Part shown: one piece after another, positions 19,207-27,735 of the stretch
Layout of the letters: every line of letters starts with the position of its first letter
How positions within the stretch are numbered: position 1 is the first letter of the stretch
DNA from: Nitrospirales bacterium
GTDB taxonomy: Bacteria; Nitrospirota; Nitrospiria; Nitrospirales; UBA8639
Length of the DNA: 64,000 nucleotides
NCBI GenBank assembly: GCA_031315865.1
Contig: JALDRJ010000002.1
Span: 434,001 to 498,000, forward strand
Direction: 5' to 3'
Program-made: the position numbers and the translations under genes
Notes under the pieces: model-generated
Told to the model about the DNA's origin: nothing
Database searches by the model: none
Seen by the model: only the letters and a program-made list of their open reading frames with translations

Positions 19207-19241
19207 AATCGGGTAGGGGGTCATACGCCCCCTACCCGATT
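19207..19241 (-). terminator. Intrinsic terminator after the SmbP gene
   Basis: A perfect 14-bp GC-rich stem (AATCGGGTAGGGGG with its complement) around a 7-base loop. On the minus strand it is followed at once by seven T residues, directly downstream of the SmbP stop at 19265. It closes the deacetylase-cytochrome-rhodanese-SmbP gene run. Confidence 0.93.
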
Positions 19242-19264
19242 ATTCGCGTTCCCGAGCTCTCTAA

Positions 19265-19621
19265 TCAATGAACCTCTTTCATATGCATCACCGCGCTGTT
19301 GGCATGCTTGGTTCCGACTTCTGCATGACCTTCCTTACCGTGAGCGATCGCTTCTTTCAACTCATTCACGCCTTCATCAAGATGTGGATTCTTGACATCT
19401 TTTTGAGCAGCCATCGCATGAGATAAGGCTTCTTCCGCATGAGACACCAAGGCATCAGCATGCCCCATACCCCCATGTTTGGCAGCACCTTGTGCATGGG
19501 CAATCGCCTCGGCAACATGAGGATTCCCACCCGCCATCGCCAATGAAGAAAACGCCGTTAAGGAAAGGATCGCGAACAAACCCGCGATCATCATGCCTTT
19601 AGTCACAATAGTTCTACTCAT
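19265..19621 (-). CDS. Small periplasmic metal-binding protein, SmbP-like
   Basis: A 118-residue exported protein. Residues 1-30 are a signal peptide ending LAMAGG, and the mature part is a four-helix-type chain of regularly spaced histidines (AHAQGAAKHGGMGHADALV, SHAEEALSHAMAAQKD and similar). This matches SmbP, the copper-binding small protein first described in Nitrosomonas europaea. The ATG at 19621 has a strong ribosome site (AAGGAGG) and fits the signal peptide; the longer frame does not. It follows the rhodanese gene by 81 bases and ends at a strong terminator. Metal buffering in the periplasm is the likely role. Confidence 0.88.
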   Translation of the reverse strand: MSRTIVTKGMMIAGLFAILSLTAFSSLAMAGGNPHVAEAIAHAQGAAKHGGMGHADALVSHAEEALSHAMAAQKDVKNPHLDEGVNELKEAIAHGKEGHAEVGTKHANSAVMHMKEVH

Positions 19622-19702
19622 CTGCAACCTCCTTGATGGTGAGTAAGTATATGATAAATTCTGTCTCAACTCATTCTATAGTCGCATGCCGGTCCCATAA
19701 GA

Positions 19703-20572
19703 TCAAGACGGTTTAACTCCTTCCGGATTGTTGACTTTGTGTAACAACTTCACGTCTTTTTCGGCCGGGGCGGCAAAATCGCGGCTCCATTCCCACCAGG
19801 ACCCCGGGTAACATTTGACCTGTTCAAAGTCGATCAAGCGTAGGATGAAATACAACCAGGCTGCGCGGACCCCGCCCAGGCAATAGGTAATCGTCTCTTT
19901 CTGACGATCAATACCACGATCTTCAAAAATCTTTCTGATGGCATCCAGGTCTCTGACTGTGGCATTGGCGTTGAGAAATCCGCTCCAAGGAATGTTGAGT
20001 GCTGATGGAATATGTCCAGCTCTCGGTAACCCATCAACCTCTTTCCCTGCATATTCTTCCACACTTCGTGCGTCGAGAATTTGAGTCTCAGGATGAGGGC
20101 GTTTTACCAATTTCTTGAGTTGATCCTTCGAAATAATGAGCTCTGGATTCACCGTAGCCTTGAAGTCACCAGGAGGAAGTTTGACCCGGTCATGGGCATA
20201 CGGCCGTTGCTCGGCAACCCATTTGACCCACCCCCCGTCGAGCACACGAACGCTCTGATGCCCCAAATAGTGAAGCATCCAGTACATACGTCCCTCGTCT
20301 CCCCAATTGTCAAACGGGTTCGAGTAGATCACCACATCGCTATCCTGATGAATCCCTAAAGATTGGAGCCGCTGTTCAATGAATGAGACATCCGGGTTCA
20401 GCAAGCCTTTCGCGACAGCTTGCGGATCACTGTATTCATGCCACGTGCTGTGAACCGCTCCAGGAATATGGGATGAATACGCGGCAGCGCCGCGTACATC
20501 AATAATCACTAAACCTTCACGGCCAAGATTTTGAGACAATGTTTCCGTGTCAATTAAAAAATCCTCAAGCAT
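19703..20572 (-). CDS. Two-domain rhodanese (thiosulfate/mercaptopyruvate sulfurtransferase)
   Basis: Sulfurtransferase of 289 residues with two rhodanese domains: an inactive N-terminal copy (about 8-122, IIDVRGAAAYSSHIPGAVHS) and an active C-terminal copy (about 145-280, ILDARSVEEYAG). Catalytic Cys231 sits in the loop CLGGVRA, which differs from the CRxGxR and CGSGVTA loops of the classical rhodanese and mercaptopyruvate enzymes, so the sulfur donor is unsure. No signal peptide. A strong ribosome site (AAAGGAG) precedes the ATG. It starts ten bases after the cytochrome stop, so it is in the same transcript. Confidence 0.92.
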   Translation of the reverse strand: MLEDFLIDTETLSQNLGREGLVIIDVRGAAAYSSHIPGAVHSTWHEYSDPQAVAKGLLNPDVSFIEQRLQSLGIHQDSDVVIYSNPFDNWGDEGRMYWMLHYLGHQSVRVLDGGWVKWVAEQRPYAHDRVKLPPGDFKATVNPELIISKDQLKKLVKRPHPETQILDARSVEEYAGKEVDGLPRAGHIPSALNIPWSGFLNANATVRDLDAIRKIFEDRGIDRQKETITYCLGGVRAAWLYFILRLIDFEQVKCYPGSWWEWSRDFAAPAEKDVKLLHKVNNPEGVKPS

Positions 20573-20582
20573 ATGATCTCCT

Positions 20583-21875
20583 TTAACCTACCGGGCCTGT
20601 TTGCATTGGTTTGGCACAGCCTACTCTCGGGTCTGGGGACTCGGCGTCTAACGCAGCGGCCAATGTCTCATTCAATGGATACTCCCGTTCATAGACCGTA
20701 AATACATAGGGGTCATCCTCAGTCAATCCATACCGTTCACGCAACATTTCATGTTGACCATCGGTCAAAATATGATAACGAATCCTCATCTGCACCTTCC
20801 AATCGGTGGCCTCTTCCGGCAGATGGTAGCTGAACCGATAGTCACGGCTGGCCAGGGGTAAGAGGCGATTATCATACACTTCCCAAATCACCGGTTGCCA
20901 GAGTATCCATCGGCCCATGGTTTCGACCTGCTCGGTGATCACCTTTCCCTGACCATCGCGAACGTAGAATTCCACTGAAAAATGCCGATCCGGATCCCCA
21001 GTCGGAATTTTATGACCAGCCCCGGCATTAATGAGTGTCAACGAAAAATCCACCCGTTCGCCTAAGACCGGTTGCGGTGGATCGGCCGCGACCTGAACAG
21101 CGATCGCCCGCTTGATCATGTCAGCATCATGTCCTCCCCGCCACAAGTGGCGTCGCCCATGGCGAATAGGCCCGCCTTTGGCCACGGGTCTCGTGACTTC
21201 CGGCATGTGACAGCTCTGACAGATTAAGCCTTTTTCTTTCATGAAGAACTCGCCCTCATATTCAGCATAGGTGCCGCAGGGCCCGCCGTTATAAAATTGA
21301 AAAGGCCCTGACACCACGCTATGACATCGATGGCAGATTTCGGTGCTACGAAACGCCGGGTCAAACTTCGTGGGATGTGGCGCGGCAGAATCACCGAATG
21401 GCCCATGGATCACGCCATCACGAACATGACACACCGCACAGGTTACACCCTCACGCTCAAACGCCTTGTCATACCGATAATTGGGAATTTGGATAGCACG
21501 TTCGACCCGATTATCGGGAATATCTTGAATTAACATGGGCTGTTGATTTTCAAGAGGCGCATGGCAATTCAAACAGACAAACACATGCTGATCTTTTTTC
21601 CAATAGGCTTGAAAAAACGGATCGTCAAAGGCATGAGCATGGATACTGGTCTTCCACTCTTCATAGATTTCTTGATGACACGTCCCACAATCCTTCGCCT
21701 TTAAACTACTCAATCCCACAGGAATTTTCTGAAACGGAATCGCTCGCGCATAGTCCTCCCGAAGCCCGAATATGACCGTCGGCCGAAACTCCGTATAAAA
21801 GACGTAGACTCCCACCGCCAGCAAGAGCGTGATAAAAATATACAGAGGGCCACGAGCCAATCGTTGTCGCTTCAC
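20583..21875 (-). CDS. Five-haem cytochrome c, membrane-anchored (cytochrome c554-like)
   Basis: A periplasmic electron-transfer protein of 430 residues. One N-terminal membrane helix (11-28) is followed by five CxxCH haem sites at Cys63, Cys101, Cys146, Cys181 and Cys219. The region around the first site (CGTCHQEIYEEWKTSIHAHA) resembles cytochrome c554-type multihaem proteins. The C-terminal half is beta-rich, with the GHKIPTGDPDRHF motif common in multihaem cytochromes that carry an Ig-like tail. The start is GTG and overlaps the upstream deacetylase-like gene by four bases (GTGA). The redox partner is unknown. Confidence 0.93.
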   Translation of the reverse strand: MKRQRLARGPLYIFITLLLAVGVYVFYTEFRPTVIFGLREDYARAIPFQKIPVGLSSLKAKDCGTCHQEIYEEWKTSIHAHAFDDPFFQAYWKKDQHVFVCLNCHAPLENQQPMLIQDIPDNRVERAIQIPNYRYDKAFEREGVTCAVCHVRDGVIHGPFGDSAAPHPTKFDPAFRSTEICHRCHSVVSGPFQFYNGGPCGTYAEYEGEFFMKEKGLICQSCHMPEVTRPVAKGGPIRHGRRHLWRGGHDADMIKRAIAVQVAADPPQPVLGERVDFSLTLINAGAGHKIPTGDPDRHFSVEFYVRDGQGKVITEQVETMGRWILWQPVIWEVYDNRLLPLASRDYRFSYHLPEEATDWKVQMRIRYHILTDGQHEMLRERYGLTEDDPYVFTVYEREYPLNETLAAALDAESPDPRVGCAKPMQTGPVG

Positions 21876-22822
21876 CGCTCCCCCTCTATCATGGTCGCCA
21901 AATGCCGCTCAACCGACGCAGACAACCCCTCCAGATGATATCCCCCTTCTAAACAGGAAATGACTCGACCGGACGCATGACGCAAAGCAATATCAAGCAC
22001 GATTTGCGTGAGTGCGCCATACCCGTCTTCGGTCAAACACATACTGGCTAACGGATCATGTCGATGCGCATCGAATCCTGCTGAAATGAGCACACAATCC
22101 GGCCTAAATCGATCTGCGGCAGGCACTAACACGTCTTGAAAAACCTGGCGATACTCTTCATCTCCCTGCCCGCCTGACATCGGGACGTTAATCGTCAACC
22201 CGTTTCCTTTCCCTTGACCGGTTTCAGTCGACCGTCCTGTGCCAGGATAATGAGGAAACTGGTGAGTACTGAAAAACAAGACCGTTGGATCATCATAGAA
22301 CGAATGTTGCGTCCCATTTCCATGATGAACGTCCCAATCAACGATTAAAATACGTTCCAAGCCATATTGCCCCTGCAAATACTTGGCGACGATCGCGACA
22401 TTATTAAACAGACAGAATCCCATCGCACGATCGGCTTCGGCGTGATGTCCCGGCGGACGTACCGCACAGAATGCCTGATCGACTTCTTGAGCCATGATGG
22501 CGTCCGCTGCGGCTAACGCCCCTCCCGCCGCAAGGTAGGCCGCCAAAAGAGAACCTGGACAAAGCGTGGTGTCTGCATCCAAAGATGCATACCCGGCTTT
22601 TGGCGATTTGGCTTCGAGTTTTTCTACGTAGGAGTGAACGTGGATTTTTTCAATCCAGTTTCTGTCTGCTGGCTTTGGAGAAATTGGGACGAGCCGGTCC
22701 CATATTCCCGTCGAAGCCAAGCGTGCACGAATGGCTCGTAGCCGTCCAGGCGATTCCGGATGCCCAGGACCCATTTCATGTTCCAAATAGGCAGGATCAG
22801 AGACTATCCCCACACGTCCCAA
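21872..22822 (-). CDS. Histone deacetylase/acetoin utilisation-family deacetylase
   Basis: A zinc-dependent deacetylase-fold enzyme of 316 residues. Family marks are HPESPGRLRAI (about 20-30), RPPGHHAEADRAMGFC with the catalytic His pair, the zinc ligands in DWDVHHGNGT and GFDAHRHDPLA, and the final SCLEGGYHLEGL. In bacteria such proteins act on acetylated polyamines, acetyl-lysine or other amides. I choose a TTG start at 22822 because GGGAGAT stands six bases upstream. It is the first gene of a run and overlaps the five-haem cytochrome gene by four bases. The zinc ligands look intact. Confidence 0.93.
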   Translation of the reverse strand: MGRVGIVSDPAYLEHEMGPGHPESPGRLRAIRARLASTGIWDRLVPISPKPADRNWIEKIHVHSYVEKLEAKSPKAGYASLDADTTLCPGSLLAAYLAAGGALAAADAIMAQEVDQAFCAVRPPGHHAEADRAMGFCLFNNVAIVAKYLQGQYGLERILIVDWDVHHGNGTQHSFYDDPTVLFFSTHQFPHYPGTGRSTETGQGKGNGLTINVPMSGGQGDEEYRQVFQDVLVPAADRFRPDCVLISAGFDAHRHDPLASMCLTEDGYGALTQIVLDIALRHASGRVISCLEGGYHLEGLSASVERHLATMIEGER

Positions 22823-23155
22823 GAGTTATCTCCCAGAAATCACAATCTCAGAAATGATACCCATGCCGGGTCAGCACAGGCCGAAAGAAATCCTCCGATA
22901 GACACATCGCCACCCTACCACCAGGCCTCTGGCTGATTCAATGCGCTTTCCATTGCACGACGTATCGCCCATACTTGCTGACCGCACGACGGTCACCCTG
23001 CTCTCATGAGGATTCTCGCAGGCGTTAGACAACGAGAAGCGCCTCATGATAGCCTGATTCACGACTGATTTTGACAGCGATGAGTAATGATAAAAGAGTG
23101 AGAGCTCTCGAACCTCTGTTCACACTCTCATCATGCATGAAGTTTCTCTTGCCTT
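22823..23155. other. Divergent intergenic region
   Basis: About 330 bases between the minus-strand deacetylase gene and the plus-strand TPR gene. It must hold promoters for both directions, but no box pair is strong enough to call, and I see no repeat or RNA gene. Confidence 0.45.
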
Positions 23156-23470
23156 ATGGCCAACCCCAAAATAGAACAATTTAAAAAAGTTTTAGAGCTC
23201 GACCCGCATGATGAAACCCTGTGGTTTGGCCTAGGAAAGGCCTACATGGGCGATGAAAACTGGGAAGAAGCCATTCCTGCGCTCGAACGGTGCATAGAGG
23301 TCAAACCCGCGTACTCAGCCGCATACCTCGCTCTTGCCCAGGCCTTGAAAAACAACGAAAATATTCAACGCTGTCTTGAGGTTTGCACGAAGGGGGTGAC
23401 CGTTGCGACTGAAAACGGTGACCTCATGGTCATCAAAAACCTCGAAGAACTCAAGGCCTCTCTGCTTTAG
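23156..23470 (+). CDS. Small TPR protein
   Basis: A 104-residue protein without signal peptide. It is made of tetratricopeptide helices: FKKVLELDPHDETLWFGLGK (8-27), EAIPALERCIEVKPAYSAAY (38-57) and a third helix pair. TPRs mediate protein-protein contacts; no partner is evident. It stands alone on the plus strand and is convergent with the unknown gene that ends at 23495. Confidence 0.85.
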   Translation: MANPKIEQFKKVLELDPHDETLWFGLGKAYMGDENWEEAIPALERCIEVKPAYSAAYLALAQALKNNENIQRCLEVCTKGVTVATENGDLMVIKNLEELKASLL

Positions 23471-23494
23471 CTCCTTGAATCTTCATGCGCTGGC

Positions 23495-24346
23495 CTACAA
23501 CGCCGCTCTTAGCGCATGTACCTCTTGTTCCTCTAGACCATAGGCCGCTGAAGGATTCATCACCAACAGTCGGATTCGAGGAAAGGCTGACCCTCCTTTC
23601 GATCGGGTCACCCAATAGGCATTGTGTAATCGGATGTTGGAACGGGCCGGCATCGGAGTGAGATTCCAACAGGTCAAGAGAACAGCCGTGAGTTGGGGAA
23701 ACTCGTGTAGAGCCGTGCTGAGCAGCCCGGCCAACCGGTGAAGATCAACCTGGTCTGGTTCACGGGCTTCTTCTTCCTGCCGCTCAATCGTCGGGATGGT
23801 GATCGCCAGGAGGATGGGAGCGCAATACCGATTCAGCTGTCTGGCTTTTTCAGCCATTCGAGCCATGAGACGTCGAGCAAGCGCATCCTGGTGGGCGTCC
23901 CCTTCTTTCAACCGTTGGGGACCGTTATGGCCCAAAGCCATGTCTCCTTCTGGCCGAACTTGATTTCGAAGAATCGCGGTCGCTTCCACGAATAAGCGAT
24001 GTTCGCCCAGATAACACTCCAGGTCGGCAGTCCGGATTGCTGTTTCCTCTAAAAAGGCCACCGTGAAGCCAGCCAGCAGCATGAACGAGGCCACCTCAGT
24101 TTCAACTTGCGCAGGCTCCGAGACACCTAGTTGCCGCCGTTCATACTGTTCGCGTAATCCTACCAACCGCACATGGCTGCCAGGGTCGGAACATTGGTCA
24201 TACAGTTGTTGCCATTGCGCGTGAAAAATATCACGTTGCCGAATGTCCCGTTTCGCCCGGACGTGCGTGGCTTGCCAATTTCTATGAGCATGATCGCGCT
24301 TGGCCTCATCTGAGGTGCGGCCCTTTCCTCGGAAACGCTTTTTCAT
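23495..24346 (-). CDS. Conserved-looking protein of unknown function, possible PD-(D/E)XK-like core
   Basis: I do not recognise the family. The 283-residue product has a very basic N-terminus (RFRGKGRTSDEAKRDHAHR), a helical middle, and around residues 85-130 the pattern FLEETAIRTADLECYLG then EHRLFVEATAIL. An Asp on one strand followed by Val-Glu-Ala on the next resembles the PD-(D/E)XK nuclease core, but the final Lys is replaced by Thr, so catalytic activity is doubtful. No signal peptide or membrane segment. It precedes no obvious partner; the next minus-strand gene upstream starts at 25120. Confidence 0.6.
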   Translation of the reverse strand: MKKRFRGKGRTSDEAKRDHAHRNWQATHVRAKRDIRQRDIFHAQWQQLYDQCSDPGSHVRLVGLREQYERRQLGVSEPAQVETEVASFMLLAGFTVAFLEETAIRTADLECYLGEHRLFVEATAILRNQVRPEGDMALGHNGPQRLKEGDAHQDALARRLMARMAEKARQLNRYCAPILLAITIPTIERQEEEAREPDQVDLHRLAGLLSTALHEFPQLTAVLLTCWNLTPMPARSNIRLHNAYWVTRSKGGSAFPRIRLLVMNPSAAYGLEEQEVHALRAAL

Positions 24347-24439
24347 CGCCAGAAGACCTAGGCATACACAGACTGACCAACATGCTTACGGCTCACCAAG
24401 CAGCGTAACACATCTCAGGAACATCGACGAGCGTAGCAT

Positions 24440-25120
24440 TTAATCGTCAGAACGCTGTAACTCTTCTAGAGTGACATGCTTCGGCAGGAGGACAGGAAAC
24501 ACAATCCCGATGGGATCTCCGCGCAGAATTGTCGTCGGCTTTTCGAGTTGAAGGAGAAAGTTGGTCACGAATGCGTCATAGTCGGGGAGGAAATCATACA
24601 AATTGGGCGTACGCTTGTATTCTTGCGACTTAATCCCCTCCCAAATCGAATAGGTTCGCTTCGGAAGATGGTAAAAATGATTGGGAATATCCTTCATCAT
24701 CATGCCAAGTTGCTTCGGATAGTAAAAGCGAATTCCGCAGCAGAGTTTGGGGTACCCGCTATTCAGGATGGAATCGACATACATGCCGGAAAAGGACTTA
24801 TAGCCAAGCAACCGCTCTTCCGCCAAAATCTCCGGAGATTGCCATTCAAACCCCGTCGCCGACCGTCGAATGCGACAGTCAGCCGGGCTGCGGATGACCC
24901 AACCGTACTGTCCCACCGTTCGCACCGGCCCACAGTCATCAGGGATGACTGTGTACCCACTGGCCGCAAGTTCTCGTTGTTCTGGCAGGGACATGTTGGT
25001 CATCAAGGGACGGTGCGGATGAAAGTCTAATTTCAGACGTTCCGGGGCAAACGCGGTCGAGTATTCGCGTTCCCAGTAAATAGTCCATTTGTGTTCAGCG
25101 AGATCCTGTTGGTCACTCAC
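24440..25120 (-). CDS. Protein of unknown function (possibly DUF6065-like)
   Basis: A 226-residue soluble protein with no signal peptide. It has a tryptophan-rich N-terminal half (VGQYGWVIRSPADCRIRRS at about 68-86), then GYPKLCCGIRFYYPK and a proline-rich end FPVLLPKHVTLEEL. The overall look recalls DUF6065 proteins of unknown function, but I cannot check this. Start codon is GTG with no clear ribosome site. It lies 17 bases downstream of the exported flavodoxin gene, so the two may be co-transcribed. Confidence 0.6.
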   Translation of the reverse strand: MSDQQDLAEHKWTIYWEREYSTAFAPERLKLDFHPHRPLMTNMSLPEQRELAASGYTVIPDDCGPVRTVGQYGWVIRSPADCRIRRSATGFEWQSPEILAEERLLGYKSFSGMYVDSILNSGYPKLCCGIRFYYPKQLGMMMKDIPNHFYHLPKRTYSIWEGIKSQEYKRTPNLYDFLPDYDAFVTNFLLQLEKPTTILRGDPIGIVFPVLLPKHVTLEELQRSDD

Positions 25121-25137
25121 AAATCACGGCGCCTCAG

Positions 25138-25791
25138 TCATTCCAGTACGTTGTTAACATTTTGACCCCGCTTCACCATCTTCGCCACTTCGGCAACGCG
25201 TTGGCCGAGAGCCTTGGCGCTGGCGAATTCCTCTTCGTCAATCCCAGGACTCGCTCCCTCGGTTGAGGCTGAAGCGCCGAAGGCGCCTCCTTCACTGACT
25301 ACGATCATCTTATTACCCAACATCGCGGCCAAAATCGTCAGCATGGTCACTTCTTTGCCGCTCGAGACTTGCCCTCCTGTCGCGAAGGCCGCCCCAACCT
25401 TATTCTTCATCTTGAACTCTGGGAATACTCCAAACTTGAATTGCCAGTCGTCAAAGAATGATTTGATAGCGCCAGCCATATTGGACCAATACACCGGAGA
25501 TCCGACAATCACCGCATCACTGCTAAATAATAAATCTGCCGTCACGTCCCCTACACGTTTCATGATCACGACGGACCCGGGGACTGCCTGAGCGCCCTCC
25601 ACCACTCCTCTCGCCATGTTTTCCGTGTTCCCGGTCAACGAATGGTAGGCGACGAGAATCTTGACTATGTCTCGATCGCTTTGTGGAGATCCGACTTGCG
25701 CGTGGCCTACCGTAACCCACACGGTACCCAAAAGGCTTATGCATAGGCAGGCACGAATGAGCAAAGCCTTATTGCAGAAACGGGTAGTCAT
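25138..25791 (-). CDS. Flavodoxin/WrbA-like protein with an N-terminal signal peptide
   Basis: FMN-binding flavodoxin-fold protein, 217 residues. Residues 1-32 look like a Sec signal peptide (ALLIRACLCISLLGTVWV, then GHAQ), and the fold follows: phosphate loop YHSLTGNTENMARG (49-62), then VGSPVYWSNMAGAIKSFFDD and the GGAFGASAS region typical of NAD(P)H:quinone oxidoreductases of the WrbA type. WrbA enzymes are normally cytoplasmic and have no such extension; exported flavodoxins are unusual because FMN is loaded in the cytoplasm. No twin-arginine motif is seen. Confidence 0.85.
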   Translation of the reverse strand: MTTRFCNKALLIRACLCISLLGTVWVTVGHAQVGSPQSDRDIVKILVAYHSLTGNTENMARGVVEGAQAVPGSVVIMKRVGDVTADLLFSSDAVIVGSPVYWSNMAGAIKSFFDDWQFKFGVFPEFKMKNKVGAAFATGGQVSSGKEVTMLTILAAMLGNKMIVVSEGGAFGASASTEGASPGIDEEEFASAKALGQRVAEVAKMVKRGQNVNNVLE

Positions 25792-25907
25792 ATCTGGTGA
25801 ATCACGGTTGAACCTCAGCCGGGGGCAATGCCAAACAATGAAGAATCAAACCCGGAAAGATGTAGAAATTGTGATGATAGAATCTGCACTGATTTTTGCG
25901 GCAACAT

Positions 25908-26093
25908 TCAGCGACGTTCAATTTCTTCATCCATATGCTCTTCGACTGAAACATGCGTTAACGTGCCTCGATAGTCACATTTATGGCACCGCACCCGCCA
26001 CTCTTCAAGCCACTTCTCTTGAACGAAGGTCTGATGGCACTTCGGACATGTAAACACACCTTTTACGTAGTGAACCTGCTTTCTGTATTTCAT
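25908..26093 (-). CDS. Small zinc-ribbon protein
   Basis: A 61-residue protein with two CxxC pairs in the order CPKC (about 16-19) and CHKC (about 36-39), a zinc-ribbon arrangement. I place the start at the ATG at 26093 (MKYRKQVHYVKGVFTCPKC), with AGGAGGAG about 12 bases upstream; the longer frame gives an unlikely N-terminus. The C-terminus is acidic. Role unknown: such ribbons occur in RNA- or DNA-binding and in assembly factors. Confidence 0.68.
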   Translation of the reverse strand: MKYRKQVHYVKGVFTCPKCHQTFVQEKWLEEWRVRCHKCDYRGTLTHVSVEEHMDEEIERR

Positions 26094-26359
26094 ATACCAA
26101 TGCTCCTCCTCGCATAAAAAGTTTGAAAGAAAGGTAAAGCCTGCCACAAGCCTTTTTCTGATTGCAACTCAAGGCCGTTTGCTTGAAAGAGCTGAATCGG
26201 CTGTCTACAGCCAGACCCGTAGTCGGATTGGGAACAAAGGGGGGCAGGGTTAAAACGAGATAGGGAAATTTCTTGATTGAGGCATTCATAAAGGCATACC
26301 ATACTGCCTGATCACCTTGCTCGCTTTTTCTCCTTCTCACAAACTCACAAAGGACAATC

Positions 26360-27307
26360 ATGAAAATCCACATACGTGTTTTACTCGTGGCCTTGCTTAT
26401 TCTTGTCTCCGGATCCGGGTGCAGTGTATTTTTTGAAAAACCACCTCCACCTCTCGAGGCCCCAATCCCGACATTTTCAGACCTGTGCCAACGACCGACC
26501 ACGATATTTTGTCAAGACTTCGATCAGCTTCCCCCAGAAGATAGCCAAGGCGCGGAAGGCATATTTCACAATGCAGGCAGTTGCGAAAAAGTCAAACATA
26601 ACCCCAGCCAAGCATGTCCTGAAATTAACGAGGGAACCTTGAAATTTACCGTCCCGTCTAAAAGTGGCGGCGGAGCATCCGGCCAATACTTTATCCGTTT
26701 TGCTGACTTCAATGATGGGAAATCTATCGGGCCTGGCGAAGAAGTGTTTATTCAGTGGAAGCAGCGATTTTCAGCAAGTTTTTTGGATACCCGGTATAAG
26801 GGCGGAAGCGGATGGAAACACGGCATGGTCGGAGCAGCCGATGAAGGCTCATGCTCCAGCAATGAAATTGTCCTGCAAAACACACTGCAACGAGGATTTC
26901 CGCAAATGTATCACGCATGCGGGAAATTTTATTTATTCGAACAGGGATCGGACCGCTTCGGTAAAGACTATCAACCGGGAGGCCCCGGAGGAATGTGCTC
27001 CTATTCTCGAGGCCTCATGTCTTCCGGCTGCACGCAATACTATCCGGACGAATGGCTGACCTATCAAATCGGCATTACCCATGGCCTGCCAGGCGAACCA
27101 AGCCGCATTCGTTTATGGGTTTCACGAGAAGGCCACCAGAGTAAATTGGCTATCGACTATCAGAAAGGCCTGCGCAATAACAAAGGGTATGGCAAAATGT
27201 GGCTCTTGCCCTATCACACCAACAAGAACAAAAATCAAGAACACCCCACTGGATATATTTGGTACGATCAACTCATCATCAGCCGCACCCAGTTGCCGGA
27301 CCGATAA
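26360..27307 (+). CDS. Lipoprotein with a probable concanavalin-like beta-sandwich
   Basis: A 315-residue envelope lipoprotein with signal and lipobox ending SGSGC (Cys21). After a proline-rich linker the chain is beta-rich with many paired cysteines, and ends in GYIWYDQLIISRTQ, a pattern seen in the last strand of polysaccharide lyase and ConA-like lectin domains. VFIQWKQRFSASF and GGSGWKHGMV would be inner strands and loops. No catalytic residues can be named, so a carbohydrate-binding or degrading role is inference. Monocistronic. Confidence 0.72.
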   Translation: MKIHIRVLLVALLILVSGSGCSVFFEKPPPPLEAPIPTFSDLCQRPTTIFCQDFDQLPPEDSQGAEGIFHNAGSCEKVKHNPSQACPEINEGTLKFTVPSKSGGGASGQYFIRFADFNDGKSIGPGEEVFIQWKQRFSASFLDTRYKGGSGWKHGMVGAADEGSCSSNEIVLQNTLQRGFPQMYHACGKFYLFEQGSDRFGKDYQPGGPGGMCSYSRGLMSSGCTQYYPDEWLTYQIGITHGLPGEPSRIRLWVSREGHQSKLAIDYQKGLRNNKGYGKMWLLPYHTNKNKNQEHPTGYIWYDQLIISRTQLPDR

Positions 27308-27735
27308 GCTCAAGAACTAAGCACGAAAGAATGTTCTTAAAGTAATGAAATGACTCCTTTTGACAATCCACATCCCCAAGCAGACTTTGCATTCTTTGAG
27401 ATACGGTCTACTTTGACCGATGCATAGGCCATACATCATATCCATGTATCAAAGTTAGCAAGTCGTACACACCACCCTGGCCCCTGAAGAGAAACTCGTT
27501 TCAGAACTCCTGAGAGTCGTCGAGCCCCAAACAAGGCTATTCACTTGGCTATGACGGATCTGATTCGCCACAAAAAGCATGAAAGATTTGGATAAGTAGG
27601 AAGTTAAGTATTTCCTATCTCAAAATCAATAAAAAGAAGGGCTTAAGCGAAGCCGAAAGGTAATGCAAATGGAAGAGCCACCATGCCCTTTCAACTCATC
27701 GCAAATATTATTTTCGAATATAACTTTTGGGGCCA
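27308..27735. other. Gene-free convergent region
   Basis: About 430 bases between the lipoprotein gene and the convergent recombinase gene. There is no plausible coding frame; only a weak AAGAAC/GTTCTT inverted pair near 27314-27340, which is too short and lacks a T-run to be called a terminator. Confidence 0.45.
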
